A stretch of DNA of 64,000 bases from Agromyces allii (GTDB lineage: Bacteria > Actinomycetota > Actinomycetes > Actinomycetales > Microbacteriaceae), in contig NZ_WBIN01000008.1 of assembly GCF_009749385.1 (NCBI RefSeq), positions 1 to 64,000 of the forward strand. The letters are read 5' to 3'. This document shows positions 7,564-16,183 of the stretch, one piece after another. The stretch's first letter is position 1. Every line of letters begins with the position of its first letter. The notes beneath the pieces are model-generated. The model worked only from the letters and a program-made list of their open reading frames with translations, was not told the DNA's origin and searched no databases. A program made the position numbers and the translations under genes.

Positions 7564-8489
7564 CCCTTGACGGCTCCGCTCACCAGACCACCGGTCATGC
7601 GGCCCTGCACGAAGAGGAAGAAGATCACGACGGGCAGTGCGATGAGCGTGGATCCGGCCATCACCGCACCCCAGTTCGTCGCCTCGGTGGCCGACTGGAA
7701 GGAGTTCAGCCACGGCGGCAGCGTGAGGTTGTAGCCCTTGAGGAAGAGGAGCGCCATCAGGAACTCGTTCCAGCTCTGGATGAAGGCGAAGATGCCGGTC
7801 GAGACCAGGCCGGGCGCGAGCAGCGGGAAGGTGACCTTCCAGAAGGCCTGCGCCTTGGTGCAGCCGTCGATCTGGGCCGCCTCCTCGAGATCGGCGGGGA
7901 CGCCGGCGACGAAGCCGCGCAGGGTCCAGATCGTGAACGGCACGACCGAGGCGAGGTGCACGATGAACAGCCCGATGAGGGTGTTCATGAGGCGCCAGTC
8001 GTCGACCATGTTGTAGATCGTGTACATCATGGCCTCGCCGGGCACCATCTGCACGACGAGCACGCTCACGATGAAGACGTAGCGGCCGCGGAACGCGAAC
8101 CGGGCGAGCGCGATCGAGGCGAGGAATGCGAAGATGCCGCACACCACGACGACCGAGAGCGCGACGATCAGGCTCGAGGCGAGCGCGTGCGGGAAGTCGG
8201 TCTGTCCGGGCGCCGCCTCGCGGGTCCAGGCGGTGATGTAGTTCTTGAACGTGAACTCGAGCGGGAAGAAGCTCGGGTTGCGGCTGATGATCTGGTTCGA
8301 CGGGGTGAACGACATGTTCACCATCCAGTAGACCGGGAACACGGAGCAGAGGAACACGAGGATCGCGACCGTGTTGACCACGGCGCGCGGTGCACTGCCG
8401 CGGAACGTCCGACGGGGCTTCTGGGGGCCTGGCGTCATGCGCCCAGGTGTCTCGGCGAGTTGGACGGCGGGAGAGATCTGCGTGGTCAC
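7560..8489 (-). CDS. Sugar ABC transporter permease (MalG type)
   Basis: A 309-residue inner-membrane permease with about six helices and the cytoplasmic EAA loop (EEAAQIDGCTKAQAFW, near residue 205) that contacts the ATPase. It begins at a GTG overlapping the stop of the partner permease by 4 bases (GTGA). With the 8486 permease and the 9600 lipoprotein it forms a CUT1-type importer. No ATPase is encoded here, so a shared MsiK-like ATPase elsewhere is probably used, as is usual in actinobacteria. Confidence 0.93.
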   Translation of the reverse strand: MTTQISPAVQLAETPGRMTPGPQKPRRTFRGSAPRAVVNTVAILVFLCSVFPVYWMVNMSFTPSNQIISRNPSFFPLEFTFKNYITAWTREAAPGQTDFPHALASSLIVALSVVVVCGIFAFLASIALARFAFRGRYVFIVSVLVVQMVPGEAMMYTIYNMVDDWRLMNTLIGLFIVHLASVVPFTIWTLRGFVAGVPADLEEAAQIDGCTKAQAFWKVTFPLLAPGLVSTGIFAFIQSWNEFLMALLFLKGYNLTLPPWLNSFQSATEATNWGAVMAGSTLIALPVVIFFLFVQGRMTGGLVSGAVKG

Positions 8490-9469
8490 GCCTCCTCCTC
8501 CTTCAGGCTGGAACGGACGTTGTAGTAGGAGATGCCCATGAGCAGTAGGACCATGAACACGCCGATGGCGGCGGTCACGCCGAATTCGCCCAAGCCCTGC
8601 CTGAACAGATAGGTGCCGAGCACGTTCGTCTCGGAGACGAGGCCGCCCTGCTGTTGCAGTGCGTAGACCTGCGTGAAGATGCGGAGGTTCCAGATCGTTT
8701 CGAGCACGATCACGGCCGTGAGCACGTTGCGCAGGTACGGCAGCACGATGAGGCGGAACCGTTGGACGGCGTTCGCGCCGTCGAGCTGCGATGCCTCGAG
8801 CACCTCGTCGGGCACCTGGCCGAGTCCGGCGTAGAACGTGAACGCAGCGAACGGAAGGCTCTGCCAGACGATGATGATGACGAGGACCATCATGAACGAC
8901 CAGGGATTGGCGAGCCAGCTGTGGCCGCGGAAGTCCTGCGAGTCGGTGAGGGTGTTCAGGGCCCAGTTGACCAGTCCGTAATCGGTGTCGAAGATCCAAC
9001 CCCAGACGACGGTCGCGGACAGCGGCGGCATCGCCCAGGCGAGCAAGAGACCGACGGAGACGAGGAGTCGCCAGCCCTTCGTCAGCCGCAGCATGAGGAG
9101 CGCGATCAGCATTCCACCCGCGACAATGATCACCGTCAGGACGACCATGAGGCCGAGGCTGCGGGCGAGGACGGCCGGGAAATCCGATGCGGTGAAGACC
9201 TCGACGTAGTTGTCGAACCCGACGAAGTTCGCCGGAGTGTCGAGCATCTTGTTCTTGATCTCGAGGTCGGTGAACGACGTGATGAACATGACGATCGTCG
9301 GGTAGACGACCATGACGGCCAGCAGGACGATGCTCGGGGCGAGCAGCATCCACGGGGCGAAGGGGAACTTCTTCTTCCGGGGGCTGCGGCCTGCGGAGGT
9401 CTCGGGCTTCGGGGGGCGGGTACCGGGCGTGCGCGGCGCTGCGTCGTGTTCCGTGAGGGTTGCGCTCAT
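8486..9469 (-). CDS. Sugar ABC transporter permease (MalF type)
   Basis: A 327-residue permease with a basic, proline-rich N-terminus of about 35 residues, six or so transmembrane helices and the EAA loop EVLEASQLDGANAVQRF near residue 225. The ATG at 9469 follows a GGAG site; the open frame continues upstream to 9595 but crosses the stem-loop after the binding-protein gene, so the longer form is rejected. It pairs with the MalG-type permease to form the channel of the amino-sugar importer. Confidence 0.92.
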   Translation of the reverse strand: MSATLTEHDAAPRTPGTRPPKPETSAGRSPRKKKFPFAPWMLLAPSIVLLAVMVVYPTIVMFITSFTDLEIKNKMLDTPANFVGFDNYVEVFTASDFPAVLARSLGLMVVLTVIIVAGGMLIALLMLRLTKGWRLLVSVGLLLAWAMPPLSATVVWGWIFDTDYGLVNWALNTLTDSQDFRGHSWLANPWSFMMVLVIIIVWQSLPFAAFTFYAGLGQVPDEVLEASQLDGANAVQRFRLIVLPYLRNVLTAVIVLETIWNLRIFTQVYALQQQGGLVSETNVLGTYLFRQGLGEFGVTAAIGVFMVLLLMGISYYNVRSSLKEEEA

Positions 9470-9550
9470 CGGCTGCTCCTCGGGGTGGTCGCGAGGGGAT
9501 CGCGGGTGGGACTGATGGTACGGGCACGGGAGCGTTCCCGGCAGGGGAAC

Positions 9551-9582
9551 GGGGGGCGGAGCTGTGTGGGACTCCGCCCCCC
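9551..9582 (-). terminator. Intra-operon stem-loop after the binding-protein gene
   Basis: Arms 9551-9561 and 9572-9582 pair perfectly over 11 bp with a 10-nt loop. The stem starts 17 bp after the binding-protein stop and precedes the permease genes. Such stems commonly protect the upstream message or partially end transcription, giving more binding protein than permease. Confidence 0.7.
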
Positions 9583-9599
9583 GCGTCGTGCTCAACAGG

Positions 9600-10847
9600 T
9601 CAGCTGTTGAGGATGTCCTCGATCTGCGCGTCGAGGTCGGTCGCGATCGACTTCACGTCGCCACCCTGGGCGATCTTGACGAGCGCCTCCTGGATGATCT
9701 GCGCGGCCTCGACCTCGGCCCACTTCGGGGTGGTCGGCGTGACCTTCGAGTTCTCGAGCGCGACGGCCTGGGCCTTGGCGATCTCGGTGTCGGGCAGGTT
9801 CGCCGCCGAAGCCGTGAGGCCCGGGGTCAGACCACCGGCGGCCAGGAGGTCCTGGTAGCCGGCGCTCGCCATGATGTCGAGCGCGGCGCGGGCCTGCTCG
9901 GGGTTGGCGCTCTTCGTCGCGACGGCGACGTTCGAGCCACCGGCGAAGATCGGGGCGGTCTCGCCGGCCGTCTCACCCGGGAGGGCGAAGGCCTTGAGGT
10001 CTGCACCGTAGGTGTCGGGGCAGCCGGGCGCGTCGGCGTCGGCCGGCGCGTTGATCGACCACTGCACCCATGCCGGAGCGGAGAGGAACAGGTCCTCACC
10101 GGCGCAGAACGGGACCTGGGGGTCGGTCTCGTCGCCGTCCTTGGCCGCGTTGGACGCGTTCAGGTAGACGTCCTGCAGCTGGGTCAGGCCCTCGATGCCG
10201 CCCTCGCTCGAGAAGCCGGCCTTCCAGGTGTCGCCATCCTGCTCGGCGATGAATCCGCCGTGCGACCAGACGTAGGGAAGGGCGTTGTACCAGTCGCGAC
10301 CCGGAGCCCAGATGCCCGAGAGGGTGTCGGTCTTGCGCGCCTTGCCGGTCTCCACATACTCGTCGAGCGTCGTGGGGATCGCCGTGTCACCGAGGATCTG
10401 CTGGCTGTAGAAGACGATGCGGCCACCGGCGTAGTACGGGGCTGCGTAGAGGTCGCCGTCGTACGTCGCCGACTCGACGAGACCCGGGAGGTAGTCGTCG
10501 GTGGCGAAGTCCTCGAGCGGGAGGAACAGGCCCTGGTCCGCGAAGCTCGCGGTCTGGGTGTTGCCGACCTCGACCACGTCGGGCGAGTCGTTCGACTGGA
10601 GCGCTGCGGCGTAGGTGTCGCTCACGTCGGCCCAGGTCTTCTCCTCGACCGTGAGGGTCCAACCGTCGTTCTCGGACTCGAACGTGTCCTTGAGGTAGGC
10701 GCGCGCCTCCTTGGGCGTGTCGGTGCCGACGACCCAGACGGTGATGTCGCCGCCGTCAGCCGACGTCGACTCGCCGCCACCGGTGCTGCAACCGGCGAGG
10801 GTCAGCGCAGCAGCGGCGCCGAGGGCCACGATGCCGAGTTTCCTCAT
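9600..10847 (-). CDS. Extracellular sugar-binding lipoprotein of an ABC importer
   Basis: A 415-residue type 1 solute-binding protein. The N-terminus has a lipoprotein signal with the lipobox LAGC (acylated Cys at residue 20), followed by a Gly/Ser-rich linker and a mature domain with the usual family pattern (NDSPDVVEVGNTQTASF). It should capture the sugar outside the membrane and deliver it to the two permeases encoded next. The ATG at 10847 follows AGGAAA. Context (glycosidase with NagZ motif, kinase, nagB) suggests chitobiose or a related amino sugar; the ligand is inferred. Confidence 0.93.
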   Translation of the reverse strand: MRKLGIVALGAAAALTLAGCSTGGGESTSADGGDITVWVVGTDTPKEARAYLKDTFESENDGWTLTVEEKTWADVSDTYAAALQSNDSPDVVEVGNTQTASFADQGLFLPLEDFATDDYLPGLVESATYDGDLYAAPYYAGGRIVFYSQQILGDTAIPTTLDEYVETGKARKTDTLSGIWAPGRDWYNALPYVWSHGGFIAEQDGDTWKAGFSSEGGIEGLTQLQDVYLNASNAAKDGDETDPQVPFCAGEDLFLSAPAWVQWSINAPADADAPGCPDTYGADLKAFALPGETAGETAPIFAGGSNVAVATKSANPEQARAALDIMASAGYQDLLAAGGLTPGLTASAANLPDTEIAKAQAVALENSKVTPTTPKWAEVEAAQIIQEALVKIAQGGDVKSIATDLDAQIEDILNS

Positions 10848-10875
10848 TTGCGTTTCCTTTCATGGGGGGTGGGTC

Positions 10876-10924
10876 GCGGCGGGGGTTCGCCGCACCCTTG
10901 GTGCGTAGGGTCTCTAGGAGACCC
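10876..10924 (-). promoter_or_regulatory. Three tandem small hairpins between ROK regulator and binding-protein gene
   Basis: Three perfect short stems lie in a row: GCGGCG/CGCCGC (10876-10893), CGCACC/GGTGCG (10891-10905, sharing three bases with the first) and GGGTCTC/GAGACCC (10908-10924, over the regulator stop codon). They may end the regulator transcript or form a structured leader for the binding-protein gene; no separate promoter is clear. Confidence 0.45.
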
Positions 10925-12149
10925 CGAGTTGTCCGGAGAGGACCATGACGGCCGCGCCGCGAAGGACGATGTCCTGCGCCTGCTCGGTCATCCGGAGCCT
11001 CAGATCACGGTTGTGTTCCGCCATCGTCCGCGTCCGGAGCGTTTCGACGGCCGCCAGGGCGAGGGGGCCGTCAAGCAGTTCGGCGGGGCCGCTGAGCGCG
11101 ACCTCCGACAGGTTGAGGGCACCCACGACGGGTGCCAGCACGATGCCGAGCCGGCGACCGGCCTCGGTGAGGATGGCCTCGCGCTCGGATGCCGCGTGCT
11201 CGCCGCTCTCGATGGCGTCGAGCTGTGCGGTGAGCCGGGGCACGGCGAGCCAGGTCTCGAGGCAGCCGTGCTTGCCGCACGCGCAGCGGGGACCGCCGTC
11301 GGTGCCGACGGTGACGTGGCCGATCTCGCCCGCGGCGAAGCCGCCGCCGATGACGGGGCGTCCGCCGATGATGAGCCCGGCGCCGACACCGTGGCCGATC
11401 TTGACGAGCAGGAGGTCGTCGGCGGTCGAAGAGCCGTGCTCGGCGAGCACGGCGACGTTCGCGTCGTTGCCGACGTGCACGGGCAGTCGGGATGCGGCGT
11501 GCAGTCGGCCCTGCAGGTCGAGGCCGCGCCAGCCGAGGTTGGGGGCCGACCGGATGACGCCCTGGGGGTCGACGACACCGGGCGAGCCGACGCCGATGCC
11601 GAGCACGGGGGCGGTCGCGGTTGCGACGAGACGGGCGACGAGGGCGTCGACGAGGGCTGCGGCGGCCTCGCCGGTGGCGCCGTCGCGGGGCACCTCGGCG
11701 CGGGCGACGATGCCGCCGTCGAGGTCGACGATCGCGCCGAGGAAGCGCTCGTGGTCGGAGAGGTCGACGCCGACGATCTGGAACGCGGCCCGGTCGACGT
11801 CGATGAGGATCGCGGGCTTGCCGGGGCGGGAGTCCTCGCGGTGACCGAGCTCGACGACGAGGCCCTCGGCGATGAGCTCGGCGACGAGGTCGGAGACGGT
11901 GACCCTGGTCAGGCCGGTCTCGCGGGCGACGTCGGCGCGGCTCTGGGCGCCTGCGGTGTAGAGCGTCTGCAGTACGAGCGCACGGTTGTGGCTGCGAGCG
12001 TGCTCGGGCAGGACCTTGCCGGTGGGGCGCAGGGCACGCGACCTGGTGAAGATCGGTGCGTTGTCGAACGGCGCGGTGAGCACGTCTGCGCCGACCCCGG
12101 TGGGGGTCTGGCTTTCGAGGGTCTGACCTCGCTGCGCCTCCGTTGACAT
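10914..12149 (-). CDS. ROK family transcriptional repressor (NagC/XylR-like)
   Basis: A 411-residue regulator. Residues about 50-110 form a winged helix-turn-helix (SRADVARETGLTRVTVSDLV), followed by a ROK sugar-binding domain with the CACGKHGCLE zinc motif and GVGSPGVVD segment. It should release DNA when it binds an amino sugar or its phosphate. It heads the operon for import and breakdown of that sugar. The ATG at 12149 is flush against a 27-bp palindrome and has no Shine-Dalgarno site, so the mRNA is probably leaderless and the protein probably represses itself at this site. No other in-frame ATG is available before the helix-turn-helix. Confidence 0.93.
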   Translation of the reverse strand: MSTEAQRGQTLESQTPTGVGADVLTAPFDNAPIFTRSRALRPTGKVLPEHARSHNRALVLQTLYTAGAQSRADVARETGLTRVTVSDLVAELIAEGLVVELGHREDSRPGKPAILIDVDRAAFQIVGVDLSDHERFLGAIVDLDGGIVARAEVPRDGATGEAAAALVDALVARLVATATAPVLGIGVGSPGVVDPQGVIRSAPNLGWRGLDLQGRLHAASRLPVHVGNDANVAVLAEHGSSTADDLLLVKIGHGVGAGLIIGGRPVIGGGFAAGEIGHVTVGTDGGPRCACGKHGCLETWLAVPRLTAQLDAIESGEHAASEREAILTEAGRRLGIVLAPVVGALNLSEVALSGPAELLDGPLALAAVETLRTRTMAEHNRDLRLRMTEQAQDIVLRGAAVMVLSGQLGVS

Positions 12150-12176
12150 GTTTGTTAGTAAAGCTTACGAACAAAC
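12150..12176. promoter_or_regulatory. 27-bp operator palindrome of the ROK repressor
   Basis: Outer arms GTTTGTT (12150-12156) and AACAAAC (12170-12176) are perfect, and inner GTAA/TTAC also pair, so 11 of 13 positions match around one central base. It abuts the regulator start codon on its upstream side. The AT-rich sequence would also contain the -10 region, so bound repressor would block the promoter. Confidence 0.8.
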
Positions 12177-12225
12177 ATCGCGCAAGAGTTCGCCTGAGGT
12201 TTTCCAGGCTGTTATCGAACCGTGA

Positions 12226-14130
12226 TCAGCTCGATCCGGCGGGCCGGGTTCCGAGTGCGGCTCCGGGTTCCGGAGCCGGCACGACGGTCCGCGGCGCGCG
12301 ATCGTCGAGCCGGCCGCCGATCGCCCGCAGCGCGGCCAGGATCGTGATCAGGTCGACGACCTCCTGCAGCACGGCCCCGACCGTGGCCGGGATCACGCCG
12401 AACGCCGCGATGAGCATGAGTCCGACGCTCACGACGATGCCGACCCAGATGCTCTGCAGGGCGATCCGCACCGTGTCGCGCCCGATCTCGACGGCCTTGG
12501 CGACCCGCGAGATCTCATCGACCAGGATCACGGCGGAGGCCGACTCGCTCGCGGCCGTCGCTCCCCTCGCCCCCATCGCGATGCCGACGTCGGCCGCGGC
12601 GAGCACCGGTGCGTCGTTGACGCCGTCGCCGACCATGATCACGGGCCGCTCGACGATCGCCCGGACCTCGTCCACCTTGTCGGCCGGCAGGCAGTCCGCC
12701 CGAACGCGCGTAATGCCGAGCTCGGCGGCCACGTGGTCGGCCGTGGCCTTCGCATCGCCCGTGAGCATGACCGCGTGGTGCACGCCGAGCGCATCGAGGC
12801 GGACGAGGGTCTCCCGCGCGTCGTCGCGCAGGCGATCGCTCGCCAGCAGGGCGCCGGCGAAGCGCCCGTCGATCGCGACGTAGACCGCGAGTTCGCCGGG
12901 GGCGATGCTCGTGCGCACCGCGTCGGGGGCGTGCTCGAGCACGAACGCGAACTTGCCCACGACGACGGCTCGACCGCCGATGCTCGCCTGCACGCCGTTC
13001 GTCGCCGTCTCGCGGGCGCCGGTCGCCTCGACCAGCGGCAGGCCGCGCTCGCGGGCGGCCTCGATCATCGAGGCCGCGAGCACATGCGAGGAGTACTGCT
13101 CCGCGGATGCCACGGCGGCGAGCACCTCGTCCTCGCCGAAGCCGTCGGCGGCCCTGATCGCCACGAGCGCCGGCCGGCCCCGGGTGAGCGTGCCCGTCTT
13201 GTCGAACACCGCGGTGCGCGCGGAGGCGAGGAGCTCGAGCACTCCCCCGCCCTTCACGATGACGCCGTTGCGCGCCGCGCGACTCATGCCGCCGATGAAC
13301 GCGACCGGAGCGGCGATGAGCAGCGGGCACGGCGTCGCGAGCACGAGCACCTCGGCGAACCGCACCGGGTCGCCGGACACCCACCAGGCGACCGCCGCGA
13401 GCGAGAGCGAGAACACCGTGAACGGCACCGCGTACCGATCCGCGAGGCGCACGACCGGAGCCTTCGAGTCCGCCGCCTCTGCGACGAGCGCCACGATCTG
13501 CTGGTACTGACTCTCCGCCGCTGTGGCGGTCGCGACGATCTCGACCGCGACCTGGCCGTTGACCGCGCCGCTCAGCACGGCATCGCCCTCGTGCCGCTCG
13601 ACCGGCACGCTCTCGCCCGTGATCGACGACTCGTCGAGCGTCGCCGAGCTCGACCGAAGCGTGCCGTCGACGGGCAGGATCTCGCTCGGCCGCACGAGGA
13701 GCACGTCGCCCACCCGCACCTCGTCGGCGTGGATCTCGACGATGCCGTCGCCCTCGACCCGGTGCGCCAGCTGCGGCGCCCGCGTGAGCAACGCGTCGAG
13801 TTCTCGCTTGGCCCTGCGGTTGGCGTAGTCCTCGAGGGCCTCGCCCCCGGTGAGCATGAGCACGACGAGCAGCGCGGCGATGTACTCGCCGACCGCGACG
13901 GTCGCGACGATCGCGGTGATCGCGAGCACGTCGAGCCCCCAGTGCCCGCGGAGCATGTCGCGCACCATGCCGACCGCCTGCCAGGCGGCGATCGCGATGG
14001 CGTAGCCGCTGAAGAGCCAGGCGACCGCGCTGCCGGCTCCCGCGAGGGCGAGCACGATGCCGAGGCATCCGATCGCGATCGTGAGCGTGACGGCCCAATA
14101 GCGGCGGGCGAGCTTCAGCAGGCGTGCCAT
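12226..14130 (-). CDS. P1B-type heavy-metal-translocating ATPase
   Basis: A 634-residue metal pump. It lacks the usual N-terminal metal-binding domain and has about two helices, then the helix pair leading to the actuator domain (SSITGESVPVER), the membrane metal-site motif TPCPL, the phosphorylation site DKTGTLTRG and the hinge GDGVNDAP, ending in two helices. Most P1B pumps have CPC or SPC at the metal site; TPC is the mark I recall for the P1B-5 group tied to Ni or Fe, so the substrate is uncertain. The usual His-Pro of the nucleotide domain reads His-Val here (SSHVLAAS). The ATG at 14130 has GGAGG very close upstream. Confidence 0.92.
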   Translation of the reverse strand: MARLLKLARRYWAVTLTIAIGCLGIVLALAGAGSAVAWLFSGYAIAIAAWQAVGMVRDMLRGHWGLDVLAITAIVATVAVGEYIAALLVVLMLTGGEALEDYANRRAKRELDALLTRAPQLAHRVEGDGIVEIHADEVRVGDVLLVRPSEILPVDGTLRSSSATLDESSITGESVPVERHEGDAVLSGAVNGQVAVEIVATATAAESQYQQIVALVAEAADSKAPVVRLADRYAVPFTVFSLSLAAVAWWVSGDPVRFAEVLVLATPCPLLIAAPVAFIGGMSRAARNGVIVKGGGVLELLASARTAVFDKTGTLTRGRPALVAIRAADGFGEDEVLAAVASAEQYSSHVLAASMIEAARERGLPLVEATGARETATNGVQASIGGRAVVVGKFAFVLEHAPDAVRTSIAPGELAVYVAIDGRFAGALLASDRLRDDARETLVRLDALGVHHAVMLTGDAKATADHVAAELGITRVRADCLPADKVDEVRAIVERPVIMVGDGVNDAPVLAAADVGIAMGARGATAASESASAVILVDEISRVAKAVEIGRDTVRIALQSIWVGIVVSVGLMLIAAFGVIPATVGAVLQEVVDLITILAALRAIGGRLDDRAPRTVVPAPEPGAALGTRPAGSS

Positions 14131-14191
14131 GCCTCCATCCTGCCCCGACCTCCGGCCGTCACGCGCGACATCCGACGCCCGGCGGATACGA

Positions 14192-14225
14192 CGGAGGGGC
14201 GGATGCCGCAGCATCCGCCCCTCCG
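14192..14225. terminator. Terminator of icd, 15-bp perfect stem
   Basis: Arms 14192-14206 and 14211-14225 pair perfectly with a 4-nt loop (cgca). It lies 15 bp beyond the icd stop and upstream of the metal-ATPase gene. The stem contains CGGATGC, as do other terminators in this window. Confidence 0.8.
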
Positions 14226-14240
14226 ATTCGAAACCGCCGA

Positions 14241-15458
14241 CTAGGCCGCGACGCGGGCCTTCAGGTTGTCGGAGAGGGTCTGCAGGAACTCCTCGGTCGT
14301 CTGGTAGGGCTGCTCGGGACCGACGAGGGCCGCGAGGTCCTTCGTCATGGCGCCCGACTCGACCGTCTTGATGACGACGTCTTCGAGGGTCAGCGAGAAG
14401 TCGATGAGCTCCTGGTTGCCGTCGAGCTTGCCGCGGTGCGCGAGGCCGCGCGTCCAGGCGTAGATCGAGGCGATCGGGTTCGTCGAGGTGGGCTTGCCCT
14501 GCTGGTGCTGGCGGTAGTGGCGCGTGACGGTGCCGTGCGCCGCCTCGGCCTCGACCACCTTGCCGTCGGGCGTGGCCAGGACCGAGGTCATGAGGCCGAG
14601 CGAGCCGAAGCCCTGCGCGACGGTGTCGGACTGCACGTCGCCGTCGTAGTTCTTGCACGCCCAGACGTAGCCGCCCTCCCACTTGAGCGATGCCGCGACC
14701 ATGTCGTCGATGAGGCGGTGCTCGTAGGTGAGGCCGGCGGCGTCGAACGCCTCCTTGAACTCGGACTCGAAGACCTCCTGGAAGAGGTCCTTGAAGCGGC
14801 CGTCGTAGGCCTTGAGGATGGTGTTCTTCGTCGAGAGGTACACCGGGTAGTTGCGCGAGAGGCCGTAGTTCAGCGAGGCGCGCGCGAAGTCGCGGATCGA
14901 CTCGTCGAGGTTGTACATGCCCATGGCGACGCCGGAGCCCGGCGACTGGAAGACCTCGAACTGCTGCGGCTCGGAGCCGTCCTTCGGGGTGAAGGTCATC
15001 GTGAGCGTGCCCTCGCCCTCGAACCGGAAGTCGGTGGCGCGGTACTGGTCGCCGAAGGCGTGGCGGCCGACGATGATCGGCTTGTTCCAGCCGGGCACCA
15101 GGCGCGGGATGTTCGAGATGATGATCGGCTCGCGGAAGATGACGCCGCCGAGGATGTTGCGGATCGTGCCGTTCGGCGAACGCCACATCTTCTTCAGGCC
15201 GAACTCCTCGACGCGCGCCTCGTCGGGCGTGATCGTGGCGCACTTGACGCCGACGCCGTGCTTCTGGATCGCGTGGGCCGCGTCGACCGTGATCTGGTCG
15301 TCGGTCTCGTCGCGCTTCTGGATCGAGAGGTCGTAGTACTCGAGGTTCACGTCGAGGTACGGGTGGATGAGCTGGTCCTTGATGGCCTGCCAGATGATGC
15401 GGGTCATCTCGTCGCCGTCGAGTTCGACGACGGTGCCTTCAACCTTGATCTTGGACAC
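14241..15458 (-). CDS. icd: NADP-dependent isocitrate dehydrogenase (eukaryotic-type homodimer)
   Basis: Converts isocitrate to 2-oxoglutarate with NADPH production in the TCA cycle. The 405-residue protein is of the eukaryote-like family II type (start [19 protein letters not shown]; substrate loop [12 protein letters not shown]), not the 740-residue monomer common in many actinobacteria. The NADP-binding region [17 protein letters not shown] is intact. Translation begins at a GTG with GGAG nearby. It is monocistronic, with a long upstream region carrying a palindrome that also precedes sucC, and a strong terminator downstream. Confidence 0.96.
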   Translation of the reverse strand: MSKIKVEGTVVELDGDEMTRIIWQAIKDQLIHPYLDVNLEYYDLSIQKRDETDDQITVDAAHAIQKHGVGVKCATITPDEARVEEFGLKKMWRSPNGTIRNILGGVIFREPIIISNIPRLVPGWNKPIIVGRHAFGDQYRATDFRFEGEGTLTMTFTPKDGSEPQQFEVFQSPGSGVAMGMYNLDESIRDFARASLNYGLSRNYPVYLSTKNTILKAYDGRFKDLFQEVFESEFKEAFDAAGLTYEHRLIDDMVAASLKWEGGYVWACKNYDGDVQSDTVAQGFGSLGLMTSVLATPDGKVVEAEAAHGTVTRHYRQHQQGKPTSTNPIASIYAWTRGLAHRGKLDGNQELIDFSLTLEDVVIKTVESGAMTKDLAALVGPEQPYQTTEEFLQTLSDNLKARVAA

Positions 15459-15550
15459 GTGCGTGTTCTCCTTGCGGTCGTTCGGGAAGAATCGAGGAAG
15501 CCTCGAGAGGGCGCGCGAACGCCATCGAGCAGTTTACCGTGTCGGCCGGA

Positions 15551-15570
15551 ATGTCTTGACATCGAGACAT
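15551..15570. promoter_or_regulatory. Palindrome upstream of icd, shared with sucC
   Basis: A 20-bp imperfect palindrome, ATGTCTTGAC/ATCGAGACAT, pairs at 8 of 10 positions. It lies about 93 bp upstream of the icd start. A near copy lies upstream of sucC at 43444-43463, and the matching flanks extend to GGA on one side and CCG on the other. It is likely a binding site for a TCA-cycle regulator. Confidence 0.7.
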
Positions 15571-15674
15571 CCGACCCGCTTCGGAGGCCCGGAGACACGC
15601 CATCCGCCCGGTGTTCACGACGCGTTCGCTGCCGGCATGACGACCTGCGCTACCTCGGCGCGGCCTCGTCGGGT

Positions 15675-15680
15675 TAGCCT
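15675..15680 (+). promoter_or_regulatory. -10 box TAGCCT of the GNAT gene
   Basis: TAGCCT ends 7 nt before the ATG at 15688; no ribosome site is present, so a leaderless transcript is likely. Confidence 0.45.
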
Positions 15681-15687
15681 TGGCTGC

Positions 15688-16140
15688 ATGGCTGAGCTGA
15701 GACTCGAAGAACTGTCCGCGTCGAACATCGTTGCGGCGAACTCGCTCTCGCTGAAGCCGGGCCAGGAACAGTTCATCGCACCGGTCACCTACTCGGCCGA
15801 GGCGACGGTCGTGAATCCGGCCACCTCGTGGCAGCGCGTGGTGACGCTCGAAGATCGCGTCGTCGGCTTCATCCACGGCAACTTCGACCCCGAGAACTCG
15901 CACGAGGAGTTCCGCGCGTGCATCTGGCGCATCAACGTCGACGCCGGCGCGCAGGGCAAGGGCGTCGGCCGATTCCTCGCCGAGTCGCTCGCGCAGGAGG
16001 CGAAGAGCCGCGGCTTCGACCGCATCACGGTGCTGTGGGAGCCGGGCGAAGACGGGCCCGAGGCGTTCTTCCACCGCATCGGGTTCGCCGATGTCGGCGA
16101 GACCGCGTACGGCGACGTGATCGGCGCGCTCGCGCTCTGA
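15688..16140 (+). CDS. GNAT family N-acetyltransferase (SpeG-like)
   Basis: A 150-residue acetyl-CoA-dependent acetyltransferase. The acetyl-CoA pyrophosphate loop is AGAQGKGVGRFLAESL near residue 95, followed by the C-terminal FFHRIGF element. The pattern resembles diamine/spermidine acetyltransferases, but the acceptor cannot be assigned. The ATG at 15688 is used with a TAGCCT -10 box just before it. The next gene, for an alkyltransferase-like protein, starts 43 bp after the stop and may be cotranscribed. Confidence 0.88.
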   Translation: MAELRLEELSASNIVAANSLSLKPGQEQFIAPVTYSAEATVVNPATSWQRVVTLEDRVVGFIHGNFDPENSHEEFRACIWRINVDAGAQGKGVGRFLAESLAQEAKSRGFDRITVLWEPGEDGPEAFFHRIGFADVGETAYGDVIGALAL

Positions 16141-16183
16141 GCGCGCGGCGCCGATCCACGCCCGCGACCGGGTTCCGAGCCGA

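Noticed and set aside
9564..12146. Plus-strand frame of 860 codons
   Set aside because: It is antisense to the ROK regulator and binding-protein genes, which have clear family motifs. The Arg/Gly/Val-rich product is typical of a shadow frame in high-GC DNA.
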